This document shows positions 36,138-45,996 of a stretch of DNA of 64,000 bases, one piece after another. Below the pieces are notes generated by a model that was not told where the DNA came from, made no database searches, and worked only from the letters and a program-made list of their open reading frames with translations. This stretch comes from Acidobacteriota bacterium (GTDB taxonomy: Bacteria; Acidobacteriota; Terriglobia; 2-12-FULL-54-10), in the NCBI GenBank assembly GCA_009691245.1, contig SHUM01000002.1, positions 1 to 64,000 on the forward strand. The letters run 5' to 3'. The position numbers and the translations under genes are program-made. The number at the start of each line of letters is the position of its first letter. Position 1 is the first letter of the stretch.

Positions 36138-37130
36138 TTAGCCTTGGCGGGCTTTAATAATCTCTTCCGTCAAGGCTGGAAGAACATCAAACAGATTGGC
36201 GACGATGCCGAAATCGGCCACTTCAAATATGGGGGCATTGGGGTCTTTGTTGATCGCCACGATGGTCCGCGAGCCTTTCATGCCCACCAGATGCTGAATG
36301 GCTCCAGAGATGCCGATGGCAAAATAGAGTTTGGGTGAGACCGTCTGCCCGGAGCTGCCCACCTGCCGTTCCATGGGCAGCCATCCGCTATCGCAGATCG
36401 GACGCGACCCGGCGATCTGCCCGCCGAGTGCCGCGGCGAGTTTCTCCACCAGCGGAAGGTTCTCAGCCTCCTTGATGCCGCGGCCCACGGCCACGATCAC
36501 TTCGGCCTGCGAAAGATCGACCGTGCGCTTCGCCTCCTGCACACGTTCCAGAGGGATGGTGCGTATTGAATCGTTCGGTAACTCCACCCGCTCCACAATT
36601 ACCGGCGCAGGGTTTTCGCCGCGCTCAAGCTGGGCAGCGGGGAAACTTCCGGCTTGCACGGAAATGAAATAGGGGCCGTCTCCCTCGAAACTCAAATCAG
36701 CGCTCAGCTTGCCCTGATAGAGCTGGCGGGAAAAAATCACCTCGCCACCCTCAATACGGAATCCGGTGCAATCGCTGAGTATTGCACGCCCCATCCGCGC
36801 CGCCAGCTTCGGGGCAAATTCCCGGACTTGATAAGTGTGCGGAAGAAATACGTAGGAAGGATTGCGGATCGCAACCGCACCATGCAAGGCAAGGCAATAC
36901 GCATCGGGTGTGTATTGACTCAGCTCCGCAGCATCGAGATTAATAACCTGCGTAACTTTGCAGGCAGCCACCTGGCCGGCGAGATGGCCCAGCCCAGAAC
37001 CCAGCACCATCGCTTCCACTGGCAGGTTCAGCGCCGCACCCAACTTCTGCGCGGCGGCGAGTGCTTCCCAGCTTAAGCGGACGATTTTCCCATCCTGATG
37101 TTCCAGTATGGCGATGATGGACTGAGTCAT
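36138..37130 (-). CDS. etfA: Electron transfer flavoprotein alpha subunit
   Basis: 330 aa from ATG 37130, which has AGGA 5 nt upstream (ATG 37142 is in frame). N-terminal domain (SIIAILEHQDGKIVRLSWEA) and the highly conserved C-terminal FAD-binding domain: AEVIVAVGRGIKEAENL, GSRPICDSGWLPMERQVG, GQTVSPKLYFAIGISGAIQH and IVAINKDPNAPIFEVADFG. Pairs with EtfB to carry electrons from acyl-CoA dehydrogenases to ETF:QO. Gene order etfB-etfA-ETF:QO on one strand supports a single operon. Confidence 0.95.
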   Translation of the reverse strand: MTQSIIAILEHQDGKIVRLSWEALAAAQKLGAALNLPVEAMVLGSGLGHLAGQVAACKVTQVINLDAAELSQYTPDAYCLALHGAVAIRNPSYVFLPHTYQVREFAPKLAARMGRAILSDCTGFRIEGGEVIFSRQLYQGKLSADLSFEGDGPYFISVQAGSFPAAQLERGENPAPVIVERVELPNDSIRTIPLERVQEAKRTVDLSQAEVIVAVGRGIKEAENLPLVEKLAAALGGQIAGSRPICDSGWLPMERQVGSSGQTVSPKLYFAIGISGAIQHLVGMKGSRTIVAINKDPNAPIFEVADFGIVANLFDVLPALTEEIIKARQG

Positions 37131-37214
37131 AATCCTGGGCATTCCCTACGGCGATAATAATGCAGATTCTCCGCTCCGCTCGGATGGACACCCCAAACGG
37201 ATATTTGCAGACCG

Positions 37215-37997
37215 CTAACTTTGCAAAGAAGCAATCTCGCGGCGTATTCGCTCAACCAGTTTGGCGGCAGCTTCCTTCGGTGTTCCTTCTAGAAATTCCG
37301 TGTTCTTGGATTTTATAGGAACATAAATTTTCCTGAGTCTAAGCGTGTTCGTTCCGGAAACCTCTGCCCCAAGTTCCGCCGGCGTTACGCGGCGTATTTC
37401 CTTGGTCCTGGCTTTTTTGATGCCCAGCAGGCTGGCATAGCGCGGCTTATTCAATCCAGACTGAATGGTCAGCAGCGCTGGCAGCGGCATCTCCACCCAT
37501 TCAAACCACCCATTCTCGAGTTCGCGCTTGGCCTTAATACGACATTCCTCAATCTGAATTTCCATAATGATGGTGGCGTGGGGTAGACCGAGAATCTCCG
37601 CCAGGATCACGCCCGTTTGCCCTGTCCCCAAATCGTCCGACTGCAATCCGGTGAGCACGAGATCAAACTTCTCCTCGCGAACCGCCGCGGCAATCCGTCC
37701 CGCGGCCCACGCACGATCCACCGACTCCGAATGTTCCGTCTCGATATGAATGCCGCGGTCCGCCCCTTTGGCCAATGCTTCGCGGATGGACGCCAGAATC
37801 CTGGCTGGTCCAAGGCTGACCACTACGACCTCTCCTCCGAGCTTTTCCTTCAGGCGCAGCGCTTCTTCGAGAGCAAATGTATCGGGTTCGTTGATTTCAA
37901 AACTCAGATCGGATTCACGCACATGGAGGGAGTCCTCGCTCAACCGTAGCGTGGATTCCTTGGCAGAAACTTGCTTTAGGCAGACCAGTATTTTCAT
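37215..37997 (-). CDS. etfB: Electron transfer flavoprotein beta subunit
   Basis: 260 aa, typical. KILVCLKQVSAKESTLRLS at the start, NEPDTFALEEALRLKE, VVVVSLGPARILASIREALAKGADRGIHI, then the AMP-binding signature FDLVLTGLQSDDLGTGQTGV and LGLPHATIIMEIQI. EtfB holds AMP and shapes the FAD site with EtfA. First gene of the etf operon; etfA starts ~85 bp downstream. Confidence 0.95.
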   Translation of the reverse strand: MKILVCLKQVSAKESTLRLSEDSLHVRESDLSFEINEPDTFALEEALRLKEKLGGEVVVVSLGPARILASIREALAKGADRGIHIETEHSESVDRAWAAGRIAAAVREEKFDLVLTGLQSDDLGTGQTGVILAEILGLPHATIIMEIQIEECRIKAKRELENGWFEWVEMPLPALLTIQSGLNKPRYASLLGIKKARTKEIRRVTPAELGAEVSGTNTLRLRKIYVPIKSKNTEFLEGTPKEAAAKLVERIRREIASLQS

Positions 37998-38042
37998 TGT
38001 GAGAGTATACGAACGACCACGCGGTCCATCACCTTGTTCCGG

Positions 38043-39284
38043 TTACTCGTGGAAGCGGCGGAACAGCAGCGCGGCGTTGGTTCCCCCGAACCCAAAGGAG
38101 TTGCTGAGGATGTAGTCCAACTTGGCGGGACGCGCCTGATTGGGGACATAGTCCAGATCGCAATCTGGATCGGGATTTTCATAGTTGGTGGTAGCCGGAA
38201 TAATTTGATCACGCAAGGAAAGCACAGCAAAGCCAGCCTCAACTCCGCCGGCGCCGCCGAGCAAATGACCCGTCATGGATTTCGTTGAACTAATGGCCAC
38301 CTTGCGAGCGTGATCGCCAAACAACCGCTTAATGGCCAGGGTCTCCAACCGATCATTAAATGGCGTGGAAGTCCCGTGAGCATTGATGTAATCGACCTGT
38401 TCAGGCTTCACACCGGCATCTTCAAGTGTGGCCCGCATCGCACGGAAAGCACCGTCGGCATCTTCAGAAGGCTGAGTGATGTGGAAAGCGTCGCCGGACA
38501 TTCCGTAGCCGACGATCTCAGCAATAATGTTGGCCCCGCGTTGCTTGGCGAACTCCAGTTCTTCGAGGACCAGGATGCCTGCGCCTTCGCCGATGACAAA
38601 ACCATCGCGTTCTTTATCGAACGGCCTGCTGGCGCGAGTGGGTTCCTCGTTTCGCGTGGAGAGTGCTCGCATGGAGGCAAACCCGCCCACGCCCATCGGA
38701 GTGATGGCAGCCTCCGCTCCACCGCTAATCATGACGTCCGCCGCGCCTCGCTGAATAATCTTAAAAGCATCGCCGAGGGAATGCGCGCTCGAAGAGCACG
38801 CCGTACAGGTGGCCGAGTTTGGCCCCCTGGCATTATGTCGGATCGAAACATGGCCGGCGGCGAGATTGACGATGCTGGCGGGGATGAAGAAAGGTGATAT
38901 CCGGCGTGGTCCACCCTGCATGAGCGCGGTGTGCTCGCGCTCGATGACATCGAATCCCCCGATGCCGGAGCCAATACAAACGCCTGTTCGCTCGGAGATA
39001 TCGTCGGTAACTTTCAACCCGGATTGCTTCATAGCAAAGTCCGCCGCCGCGAGGGCGAACTGGATGAACAATCCCATTTTCTTGATTTCTTTTTTCTCAA
39101 TCCAGAGCAGCGGATCGAACCCTTTCACTTCCGCGGCGATGGTGCAGGAGTAATCCGTCAGATCAAATCGTGAAATGGTACCCACGCCGGATTGTCCGGC
39201 GAGGATCGCCTTCCAAGACTCCTCCGTACCGATCCCAAGGGCGGTCACCAAGCCAACTCCGGTAATGACGACTCGTCTGCCCAT
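38043..39284 (-). CDS. fabF: Beta-ketoacyl-ACP synthase II (FabF)
   Basis: 413 aa. Condensing enzyme of fatty-acid elongation. RRVVITGVGLVTALGIGTEE at 3-22; active-site Cys in TCTACSSSAHSLGDAF (~165); active-site His residues in INAHGTSTPFNDRLE (~304) and STKSMTGHLLGGAG (~339); C-terminal SNSFGFGGTNAALLFRR. The Cys-His-His triad is intact, and the length and motifs fit FabF rather than FabB. It follows acpP by 154 bp on the same strand, the common acpP-fabF order. Confidence 0.95.
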   Translation of the reverse strand: MGRRVVITGVGLVTALGIGTEESWKAILAGQSGVGTISRFDLTDYSCTIAAEVKGFDPLLWIEKKEIKKMGLFIQFALAAADFAMKQSGLKVTDDISERTGVCIGSGIGGFDVIEREHTALMQGGPRRISPFFIPASIVNLAAGHVSIRHNARGPNSATCTACSSSAHSLGDAFKIIQRGAADVMISGGAEAAITPMGVGGFASMRALSTRNEEPTRASRPFDKERDGFVIGEGAGILVLEELEFAKQRGANIIAEIVGYGMSGDAFHITQPSEDADGAFRAMRATLEDAGVKPEQVDYINAHGTSTPFNDRLETLAIKRLFGDHARKVAISSTKSMTGHLLGGAGGVEAGFAVLSLRDQIIPATTNYENPDPDCDLDYVPNQARPAKLDYILSNSFGFGGTNAALLFRRFHE

Positions 39285-39438
39285 ATCATCCTTTATGTAG
39301 AATTACGCAACGGTTGCGGAGGGAAAGCTCCGGACTGCACCCAAATCTGCAACCTTGCCGGATGCAGGTCGGAGCAGCCTTCCAAGAAAGGTCCCGTCAA
39401 ATGTCCCGGAGAAATTTCCGGTAGGCTAAGTATTGTGC

Positions 39439-39678
39439 CTAGCCTTTAGAATGCGACTGGATGTAATCAATGGCCTGCTTGACGGTCTTAATTTTTTCCG
39501 CATCCTCGTCGGGAATGGTGATCTCGAAGGACTCCTCGAGCGCCATTACCAGCTCAACCGTATCGAGCGAGTCGGCTCCCAGGTCGTCCACAAAAGAAGC
39601 GGTCGGCGTAACCTCCGACTCTTCCACTCCAAGCTGCTCAACGATAATCTGCTTTACTTTCTCTTCAATCGAGGCCAT
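39439..39678 (-). CDS. acpP: Acyl carrier protein
   Basis: 79 aa, strongly acidic. The phosphopantetheine attachment Ser is in [20 protein letters not shown] (residues ~30-50), with the usual DSLD core; helix 1 [20 protein letters not shown] and terminal helix [12 protein letters not shown] are canonical. Carries growing acyl chains for FabF and the other Fab enzymes. A purine-rich RBS (GGGAGGGGCC) precedes the ATG. Confidence 0.97.
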   Translation of the reverse strand: MASIEEKVKQIIVEQLGVEESEVTPTASFVDDLGADSLDTVELVMALEESFEITIPDEDAEKIKTVKQAIDYIQSHSKG

Positions 39679-40006
39679 GGCCCCTCCCTCTTAGATAAAT
39701 TATGCTAGCTGCTCACAATACGATTCAGTCAGTTTTAGCGGCTCCGCTTGGGACGTTTCATTCAGACTACTGTCACGGACCGCACCGCATACTGGTCTGA
39801 AACTGTCTATTGTACTGCAAATTTCCGGATGACTGTACCTCGCGCTGCAAGGAACCACCTCCCATCACCGGCAACTCCAATGGTTCCAAGAGATCCCAGC
39901 ATCTCACCATCGAACGATTCTAACGACGGCTGCACTCATGGGTCAAGCAGAGCAAGGTCCAACTAAGGTGGACATGCGTTGAAAATAATTATGATTCCGC
40001 GGAACT
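39679..40006. other. Intergenic region between phoU and acpP
   Basis: About 330 bp between the end of phoU and the start of acpP. It must hold the acpP-fabF promoter on the minus strand (AT-rich patch around 39690-39710, CATAATTTATC on that strand), but I cannot place a convincing -35/-10 pair. No ORF with recognisable domains and no RNA gene seen. Confidence 0.4.
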
Positions 40007-40681
40007 TTACTGATCCGTCTGCCGACTCACAGGGTGGTGGCGAATGATGACGCCTTCAACCATATAAACCACATCTTCGGCGATGTTTGTAGCGTGGTCG
40101 GCAATCCTTTCAAGATGGCGGGAAACAGAAAACAGATGCGTGGCCCGTTCAATCGTAGATGAATCCTGTTTCATCATCTGCCAGACCTGTTCAATTACGC
40201 GGCGATTATAGTCATCCACTTCGTCGTCTGCCGCGCAGATGTCTCTCGCGGCATAGGGGTCTGCCTTGATGAAGGAGTCCAGGCTTCCCAAGAGCATGCG
40301 CATGGTGGCCGCGGTCATTTGCTCAATTTGGGGTGGGTATACGAGAGGCTCTGACTGAGCCAAGGTTTGGGCGTGCTCGGCGATATTTACCGCCTCATCT
40401 CCCATGCGCTCCAGATCATTGTTGATACGCATCACCGCAGCGATGAAGCGAAGATCGGCCGCCACCGGCTGATAAAGAGCCAGCAGCTTCAGGCACTCCT
40501 CTTCGATCTCGACTTCGCCCAGATTAATGCGATTGTCGCCGAGTATGACCTCCTCGGCCAGGCCGGCGCGGCGCTCCAGAATGGCGGTAACCGCTTTCTG
40601 AACAGTCATCGCCACGGTCTCGCCGATGGTTAGTAGACGGCGTTTCAGGCGCGCAATCTCAATTTGTAAATGGTGTGCCAA
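40007..40681 (-). CDS. phoU: Phosphate transport regulator PhoU
   Basis: 224 aa, all-helical. Two tandem PhoU domains: the first with RRLLTIGETVAMTVQKAVTAI and DLRFIAAVMRINNDLERMGDEAVNIAEH (E/D-x3-D metal-binding), the second with AAPMRMLLGSLDS-like sequence and HLFSVSRHLERIADHATNIAEDVVYMVEG (same motif). It represses Pho signalling together with PstSCAB when phosphate is plentiful. Last gene of the pst operon, ~40 bp after pstB. Confidence 0.95.
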   Translation of the reverse strand: MAHHLQIEIARLKRRLLTIGETVAMTVQKAVTAILERRAGLAEEVILGDNRINLGEVEIEEECLKLLALYQPVAADLRFIAAVMRINNDLERMGDEAVNIAEHAQTLAQSEPLVYPPQIEQMTAATMRMLLGSLDSFIKADPYAARDICAADDEVDDYNRRVIEQVWQMMKQDSSTIERATHLFSVSRHLERIADHATNIAEDVVYMVEGVIIRHHPVSRQTDQ

Positions 40682-40722
40682 AGTGTACCAAGGTGTAAGA
40701 AAAAAGGTGTAAGAAAAGAATG

Positions 40723-41526
40723 CTAACCGAATTTTCCGGTGATGTAGTCTTCCGTCTCGCGTTTGCGCGGGCGAGTAAATATTTCCTTTGTCGACCCAAA
40801 TTCGATCAGGTCTCCAGCGGAGAAGAACGCCGTCCAGTCCGAAAGCCGCGCGGCTTGCTGCATATTGTGGGTAACGATGACGATCGTGTACCGTTCTTTC
40901 AATTCGAACAGGAGGTCCTCAATGCGCGCCGTGGATGCCGGATCAAGAGCCGAGCAAGGCTCGTCCATGAGAATCACATCCGGCTCCAGGGCAATGGCAC
41001 GCGCGATGCACAACCGCTGTTGCTGCCCCCCGGAGAGCGCCAACCCGCTCTGGTCGAGCTTGTCCTTCACTTCGTCCCATAAAGCGGCCTTACGCAACGA
41101 GCTTTCGACCAACTCCGCCAGATTACCAGTATGTCCATTGATGGAAGGTCCCCAGGAGACGTTTTTGGCGATGGACCGGGGAAAGGGGTTGGGTTTTTGA
41201 AAAACCATGCCGATGCGCCGTCGCACTTCAACGGGATCGATATCAGGAGAGTACAGGTTGACGCCCCTGTAGAGCGCCTGGCCTTCCGTGGAAACCGCTG
41301 GGATAAAGTCATTCATCCGATTGAAGGCGCGCAAGAAGGTGCTCTTGCCACAACCGGACGGACCGATGATGGCCGTGATCTGCCGCTCCGCGATGGCCAA
41401 ATTAATTTGGCGCACGGCGGGAACGACTCCGTAGCGAATGCTCAAAGAAACGGCTTCCAGGATGGATCCCCCGACAACTGGAGGCTGAACCGTTTCATTC
41501 GCCATCATCTCCGACTCTTTTACCAT
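40723..41526 (-). CDS. pstB: Phosphate ABC transporter ATPase PstB
   Basis: 267 aa. Walker [20 protein letters not shown] at ~54-72, Q-loop [12 protein letters not shown] (the PstB-specific NPFP), signature [16 protein letters not shown], Walker [14 protein letters not shown] and switch [11 protein letters not shown]. It energises high-affinity phosphate import through PstC/PstA. The start overlaps the pstA end by several bases; ATGs at 41508 and 41505 are also in frame. Part of pstSCAB-phoU. Confidence 0.96.
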   Translation of the reverse strand: MVKESEMMANETVQPPVVGGSILEAVSLSIRYGVVPAVRQINLAIAERQITAIIGPSGCGKSTFLRAFNRMNDFIPAVSTEGQALYRGVNLYSPDIDPVEVRRRIGMVFQKPNPFPRSIAKNVSWGPSINGHTGNLAELVESSLRKAALWDEVKDKLDQSGLALSGGQQQRLCIARAIALEPDVILMDEPCSALDPASTARIEDLLFELKERYTIVIVTHNMQQAARLSDWTAFFSAGDLIEFGSTKEIFTRPRKRETEDYITGKFG

Positions 41527-42413
41527 CGTGAATCTTTCTGCGCCCGAGCGCGAATCCAGATGGCTGCCGCGTTCATTGTCAACAAGACTAGCAGCAATAC
41601 GACAATGCCGGCGGCGGCCAGACTGTAAAACTCTTTCTGCGGGCGTGAGGCCCAGTTGAATATCTGAATGGGCAAGGCGCTGAAGGAATCCATGGGACCA
41701 TTCGGAGTAAATGCCACATAGCTAAGCGCCCCAATCATTACCAGCGGAGCAGATTCCCCGATGGCTCGAGACAACGCCAAAATGATTCCGGTCATAATCC
41801 CCGGCAACGCCGCCGGCAGCAGGTGATGACGAATCGTGTTCCACCTGGTAGCGCCTAACGCAAAGGAAGCCAGGCGAATCGATTTGGGAACAGCCCGCAA
41901 CGCCTCGCGGCTGGCCATTATGGTCACCGGAAGAATCAACAAGCTCATGGTCAATGCGCCAGCCAGCAAGCTCCTTCCCAAGTCTAACCAACGGACAAAC
42001 AGCGCCAAGCCGAGAATACCATAGACAATCGACGGGGTCCCGGCGAGGTTGGCGATATTGATTTCAATCGTGGTGTTCAACCAACTGGGGCCCGAGTATT
42101 CTTCCAGATAGACCGCGGCGCCTACGCCAATGGGAATGGAGATGACCGCGGTAAGCAGGATCAGCCAGATGGTTCCCCACAGTGCCGCCTTGATACCCGC
42201 CTTTTCCGCAAACCGCGAGGGAAAACTGGTCAGAAACTGCAGATCCAGCCAGCCCATCGCCTGCCATGAAATCTGAATCAGCAGAATGGCCAGAATGAAG
42301 ACTCCCGTCCAGGTGGCTACTTGAAAAAAAGTTTTCATCATCCGGCTGCGACGATGCCGCCGCTGCAGGTTGGACCCTTCCGATTTCAGTAAAATTGTGG
42401 CCACTTCGCTCAT
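41520..42413 (-). CDS. pstA: Phosphate ABC transporter permease PstA
   Basis: 297 aa with six predicted membrane segments; first at ~30-50 ([20 protein letters not shown]). EAA-loop equivalents: [24 protein letters not shown] and the following [29 protein letters not shown], the classic PstA/PstC coupling region. Its start overlaps the pstC stop (ATGA), showing translational coupling. Inner-membrane partner of PstC. Confidence 0.95.
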   Translation of the reverse strand: MSEVATILLKSEGSNLQRRHRRSRMMKTFFQVATWTGVFILAILLIQISWQAMGWLDLQFLTSFPSRFAEKAGIKAALWGTIWLILLTAVISIPIGVGAAVYLEEYSGPSWLNTTIEINIANLAGTPSIVYGILGLALFVRWLDLGRSLLAGALTMSLLILPVTIMASREALRAVPKSIRLASFALGATRWNTIRHHLLPAALPGIMTGIILALSRAIGESAPLVMIGALSYVAFTPNGPMDSFSALPIQIFNWASRPQKEFYSLAAAGIVVLLLVLLTMNAAAIWIRARAQKDSRW

Positions 42414-43342
42414 TCATAGACCTCACGAAAACGCCGCAATACTCGATTCGCCAGCAAGTTCATTATGAGAGTGATCACAAACAACAGAGCTCCGACAGCG
42501 AATATAGTTTGATAGGAGATGCCGCCCGCCGGAGTGTCGCCGAGCGACACCTGGACGATGTAAGCCGTCATAGTCTGAATGCTTTCGAGCGGATTCATGG
42601 TCAGCTTAGGAGTGGCTCCAGCAGCCAAGGTAACCGCCATGGTCTCGCCGATGGCGCGGGAGAGCGCCAGCACAAACGAGGCCAGCACGCCCGAGAGAGC
42701 GCCGGGCAAAACCACCTGCGTGGAAACTTCCAGCTCAGTTGCCCCCAGCGCGTAGCCAGCGTCGCGCAGCGATTGTGGCACCGCGCGGCAGGCATCGTCG
42801 CAGAGTGAGCACACCATGGGAAGAATCATGATGCCGACCACAAATGCAGCGCTGGCCGCGTTGAAGACTTGGGTCTGCGGTAACACACGCATCAACAGAG
42901 GGGTTACAAAAGTGATGGCAAAGTACCCGTAGACGACGGTCGGGACTCCAGCCAGAATCTCCAGAACTGGCTTGAGGATATTGCGTGAGCGATGCGATGC
43001 GTACTCGCTTAGGAAAATACCGCTCGCCAGTCCCAAGGGCAAGCTGACCAGGGCGGCCCCGGCCACTACCAGCATGGTCCCGCAAACGAGAGGGAGCACG
43101 CCGAATGACCTCGGCTCGATAAGCGGAGCCCAGCGCGTTCCGGTCAAAAACTCGATTGGTGAAACAGCAAAGAAGAAGGCGGAGGCTTCGCGCACCAGTA
43201 CCCAGATGATCCCCACCGTGGTGGCCACTGAAAGAAACGCGCACAGGAACAGCGCCAGGCGGATGGCTTCCTCCACCCATCGACGATGTCCCCGTACGCG
43301 AAGGCTATCGAGCGCGGTGCGACTTGTGGTTGTAGTACTCAA
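42410..43342 (-). CDS. pstC: Phosphate ABC transporter permease PstC
   Basis: 310 aa, six membrane segments starting ~30 ([19 protein letters not shown]). Typical: [47 protein letters not shown], and the coupling region [20 protein letters not shown] followed by [20 protein letters not shown] basic cytoplasmic N-terminus precedes the first helix. pstS lies 18 bp upstream, pstA overlaps downstream. Confidence 0.95.
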   Translation of the reverse strand: MSTTTTSRTALDSLRVRGHRRWVEEAIRLALFLCAFLSVATTVGIIWVLVREASAFFFAVSPIEFLTGTRWAPLIEPRSFGVLPLVCGTMLVVAGAALVSLPLGLASGIFLSEYASHRSRNILKPVLEILAGVPTVVYGYFAITFVTPLLMRVLPQTQVFNAASAAFVVGIMILPMVCSLCDDACRAVPQSLRDAGYALGATELEVSTQVVLPGALSGVLASFVLALSRAIGETMAVTLAAGATPKLTMNPLESIQTMTAYIVQVSLGDTPAGGISYQTIFAVGALLFVITLIMNLLANRVLRRFREVYE

Positions 43343-43360
43343 GCAAGGTTTAGTAGATCG

Positions 43361-44386
43361 CTATTTGCTAGTTTGCAATAATGCTTCCAGGTTCAACTGC
43401 CCTTCTTTCGCGTGTCCATGGAAAACGCTACCGGCTACTTTACTAGCCCAACGCTGCTTTACCAAACCGCCGATGGTATCCGGAAGCTGGATATAACCGA
43501 CTTCGGTAGCCAGCGGCCCACCCTGGGCGAGGTAGAAATCGACAAACGCCTTTACTTCCGGTCGAGCCTCGGCTTTGGCCGCGACATAAATAAAAACGGG
43601 ACGGGAGAGCGGCGCATAGCTGCCGTCGCGAATTGTTTCTGGAGAAGGCAGGATGGGGCCAGCGCCATTGTCCACCGCAACCAATTTTAGTTTGTCCCTG
43701 TTGGCGGCGTAGTAGGCGAAACCAAAGAAGCCGATGGCATCCACATCTCCGGCGATGCCTTGCACCAGAACATTGTCATCTTCGCTGGCGCTGAAATCGC
43801 CGCGAATCGCCTTAGCCTTGCCGTTAATGGCTTCCGTGAAATAATCGAACGTCCCAGAGTCCGTGCCTGCGCCAAAGAAGTGGATTTCGCGCGCGGGCCA
43901 AGTGGGCCGGACGTCGCTCCAGCGCTTCACTTTGCTGCCCGGCTCCCACATTTTTTTGAGTTCGGCAACGCTTAGAGTGCTAACGAAATCGTTCTTCGAA
44001 TTGACCAGGATGGATAGACCGTCATAGGCGATCGGCAACTCCACAAACTGCAATCCATTCTTTACAGCGGTCTCCACTTCTTCAGTCAGAACTGGACGTG
44101 AAGCGTCGTTAATATCCGTCTCGCCGGCCAGGAACCGCTTGAATCCACCGCCGGTACCGGCAATACCCACAGTCACTCGAACCTGCGGATAAAGTTTCTG
44201 GAACTCCTCCGCAACTGCCTCCGTAATAGGATAGACCGTGCTGGAGCCATCAATCAGGACGGCCCCGGTCAATTGGCTGGCAACTGGTGCTTCCGTTGTT
44301 GGCTCGCTGGGGCGGCTGCATCCCATCACCATGACCATTGCTAAAACGAGAAAACCCAGTTTGTTCATCAACATTGATTTCAACAT
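43361..44386 (-). CDS. pstS: Phosphate-binding lipoprotein PstS
   Basis: 341 aa. ATG 44386 has AAGGAGAATAA just upstream. The lipoprotein signal LGFLVLAMVMVMGCSRP has a Cys after the hydrophobic stretch (approximate lipobox), so the protein is probably lipid-anchored. Phosphate-ligand motifs: LIDGSSTVYPITEAVAEEF, AGTGGGFKRFLAGETDINDASR and FGAGTDSGTFDYFTEAI. It delivers phosphate to PstCA. First gene of the operon, behind the Pho-box-like site at 44557-44596. Confidence 0.95.
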   Translation of the reverse strand: MLKSMLMNKLGFLVLAMVMVMGCSRPSEPTTEAPVASQLTGAVLIDGSSTVYPITEAVAEEFQKLYPQVRVTVGIAGTGGGFKRFLAGETDINDASRPVLTEEVETAVKNGLQFVELPIAYDGLSILVNSKNDFVSTLSVAELKKMWEPGSKVKRWSDVRPTWPAREIHFFGAGTDSGTFDYFTEAINGKAKAIRGDFSASEDDNVLVQGIAGDVDAIGFFGFAYYAANRDKLKLVAVDNGAGPILPSPETIRDGSYAPLSRPVFIYVAAKAEARPEVKAFVDFYLAQGGPLATEVGYIQLPDTIGGLVKQRWASKVAGSVFHGHAKEGQLNLEALLQTSK

Positions 44387-44556
44387 TTATTCTCCTTGGT
44401 AGCGCAATCTATGGCGCTTACGTTGTTCCTGCCTCCCACGAAATCCACTTAGGGTACCCAAGGAAATCCGACGCACAACTATCAGACTTCCCTTTTACCC
44501 CTGGATCGTGACGAAGACAAGCATCGTAATCTTTCGGTAACATCATGCTGAAAAAA

Positions 44557-44596
44557 TGAATAGAGAATTGTTAATGCATTGTTAACAGATTGTTAA
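44557..44596 (-). promoter_or_regulatory. Pho-box-like triple repeat and promoter of pstSCAB-phoU
   Basis: On the minus strand TTAACA occurs three times at exact 11-bp spacing (44596-44591, 44585-44580, 44574-44569). The pattern matches the Bacillus-type PhoP box (TT[A/C/T]A[C/T]A repeats ~11 bp apart). The middle copy could serve as -35 (TTAACA against TTGACA), since TATTCA (44562-44557) lies 17 bp downstream. It ends ~170 bp before pstS, in the gap after the upstream kinase gene. Regulator identity is inferred. Confidence 0.65.
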
Positions 44597-44599
44597 TGC

Positions 44600-45913
44600 T
44601 CACGCCGTTGTCAGTGGCAGTCCCAACAGGATGGTGGTCCCACCTTCAGCTGGGCATTCGATATGAAAAACATGGTTTGCACCGTAAAGAACGCGCAGCC
44701 GCTCCTGAACATTGCTGATTCCAATTCCTCGTTGGTTAATCTGATCAAGAACCTCGCGCGATATGCCGACACCGTTGTCACGAACTTCCAGCAGAAGATG
44801 TCCATTTTGTTTATGTGCCCGAATATTAATGATTCCCCCTTCAACCTTGGGAGCAAGTCCGTGCTTAATGGCATTTTCAACTATGGGTTGCAGCAGCATA
44901 CTGGGGACCGGCGTAGAGAGAGCTTCCTGATCAATTTCTTTCTCGATTTTCAGCTTTTCAGTGCCAAACCGGACGACCTCAATGGATAGATAGTCATCTA
45001 TGAAAGCAAGCTCTTCCCGCAGTGTGGAAAAGTTATCTGACTTCTTTAATAATTTCCTTAAAATGCTTGATAACTTAAAGATTACCTGTCTTGCTGCCTC
45101 GGCGTCCGTACGCGCAAGCGAGGCAATGGAATTGAGCGTATTGAAAAGAAAGTGAGGATTGATCTGAGCCGTCAATGCGTCCAAACGTGCTTGGACGAGA
45201 AGGCGGCGCTGCTCTTCCAATAGCAGATCGTTCCGGACATTCTTCCAGATCGTAATGGGGATGGCTACGCAAGCAATCGTCGTCAGGCAGATTGCGATAA
45301 CAATGGGCACAGACCCATCCAGAACGTGATAGAGATGCTCGGGAAAGAGTCGACCCAGGATCATGCGGACGGCCTCTATGACGATGATGGCCAGGAAAAA
45401 AAACATCTGCCATTCCGCCCGTGGATAGCCGAATCGCTGGCGAAACCAGCGGTAGAGATTTAAGTCAAAAAAAGGTGAGAACGTCCAGACATCATCTTTC
45501 CCAGGCGCCAGACTGCGGGCAAATCCTCCCATCGCCCCGGCGGCCAACAGTACGGGTAGAGCCAGCAGTTCATTGTGGAGCAGGGCGGGAAGCGAAGCCA
45601 GCCCCCCGGCCATTAATCCGGCAACGGGGCCTGCCAGCACGCCCGCTAGGATCGCGCCCTCCAACCCGAGGTCCGGTGGTTGATAATTCAATAAAACCCT
45701 GAGCAGCACACCGAACATCAGCGGAACACCCAGGACCAGTCCAAAGATGAACTGATCGGAGAGCTGCTTACTTGTTGAAAACAATAAGCGTCTGAAATAG
45801 CTTGAGCGCGCCAAAATGCTGGCTATCGCCGCCGCCGCCAATATCTTCACGAGAAGTATTAGCAGTAACAGATCTCGGGCATCAATAGTGGCATTCAGGG
45901 AAGTAGTGTTCAA
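44600..45913 (-). CDS. LytS-family sensor histidine kinase
   Basis: 437 aa. N-terminal ~200 residues: several membrane helices with a 5TM-5TMR_LYT-like glycine-rich pattern (GLEGAILAGVLAGPVAGLMAGG). Then a His_kinase (PF06580) dimerisation region with phosphoacceptor His in LTAQINPHFLFNTLNSIASL, and a HATPase domain with PIVENAIKHGLAP (N box), EVRDNGVGIS (G1) and RGIGISNVQERLRVLYG (G2). Start TTG 45913 is supported by GGAG 7 nt upstream. The natural partner is a LytTR regulator, found 16 kb away at 27679-28545. Signal unknown; it lies upstream of pstS on the same strand. Confidence 0.9.
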   Translation of the reverse strand: MNTTSLNATIDARDLLLLILLVKILAAAAIASILARSSYFRRLLFSTSKQLSDQFIFGLVLGVPLMFGVLLRVLLNYQPPDLGLEGAILAGVLAGPVAGLMAGGLASLPALLHNELLALPVLLAAGAMGGFARSLAPGKDDVWTFSPFFDLNLYRWFRQRFGYPRAEWQMFFFLAIIVIEAVRMILGRLFPEHLYHVLDGSVPIVIAICLTTIACVAIPITIWKNVRNDLLLEEQRRLLVQARLDALTAQINPHFLFNTLNSIASLARTDAEAARQVIFKLSSILRKLLKKSDNFSTLREELAFIDDYLSIEVVRFGTEKLKIEKEIDQEALSTPVPSMLLQPIVENAIKHGLAPKVEGGIINIRAHKQNGHLLLEVRDNGVGISREVLDQINQRGIGISNVQERLRVLYGANHVFHIECPAEGGTTILLGLPLTTA

Positions 45914-45996
45914 AAATCCGCTCCAATCACGGCTAGTCGAGGATCAATCAGGCACCTTCTCTTTGCAACAATTCTGGTCGTTGGTCGGTCGCCAGC

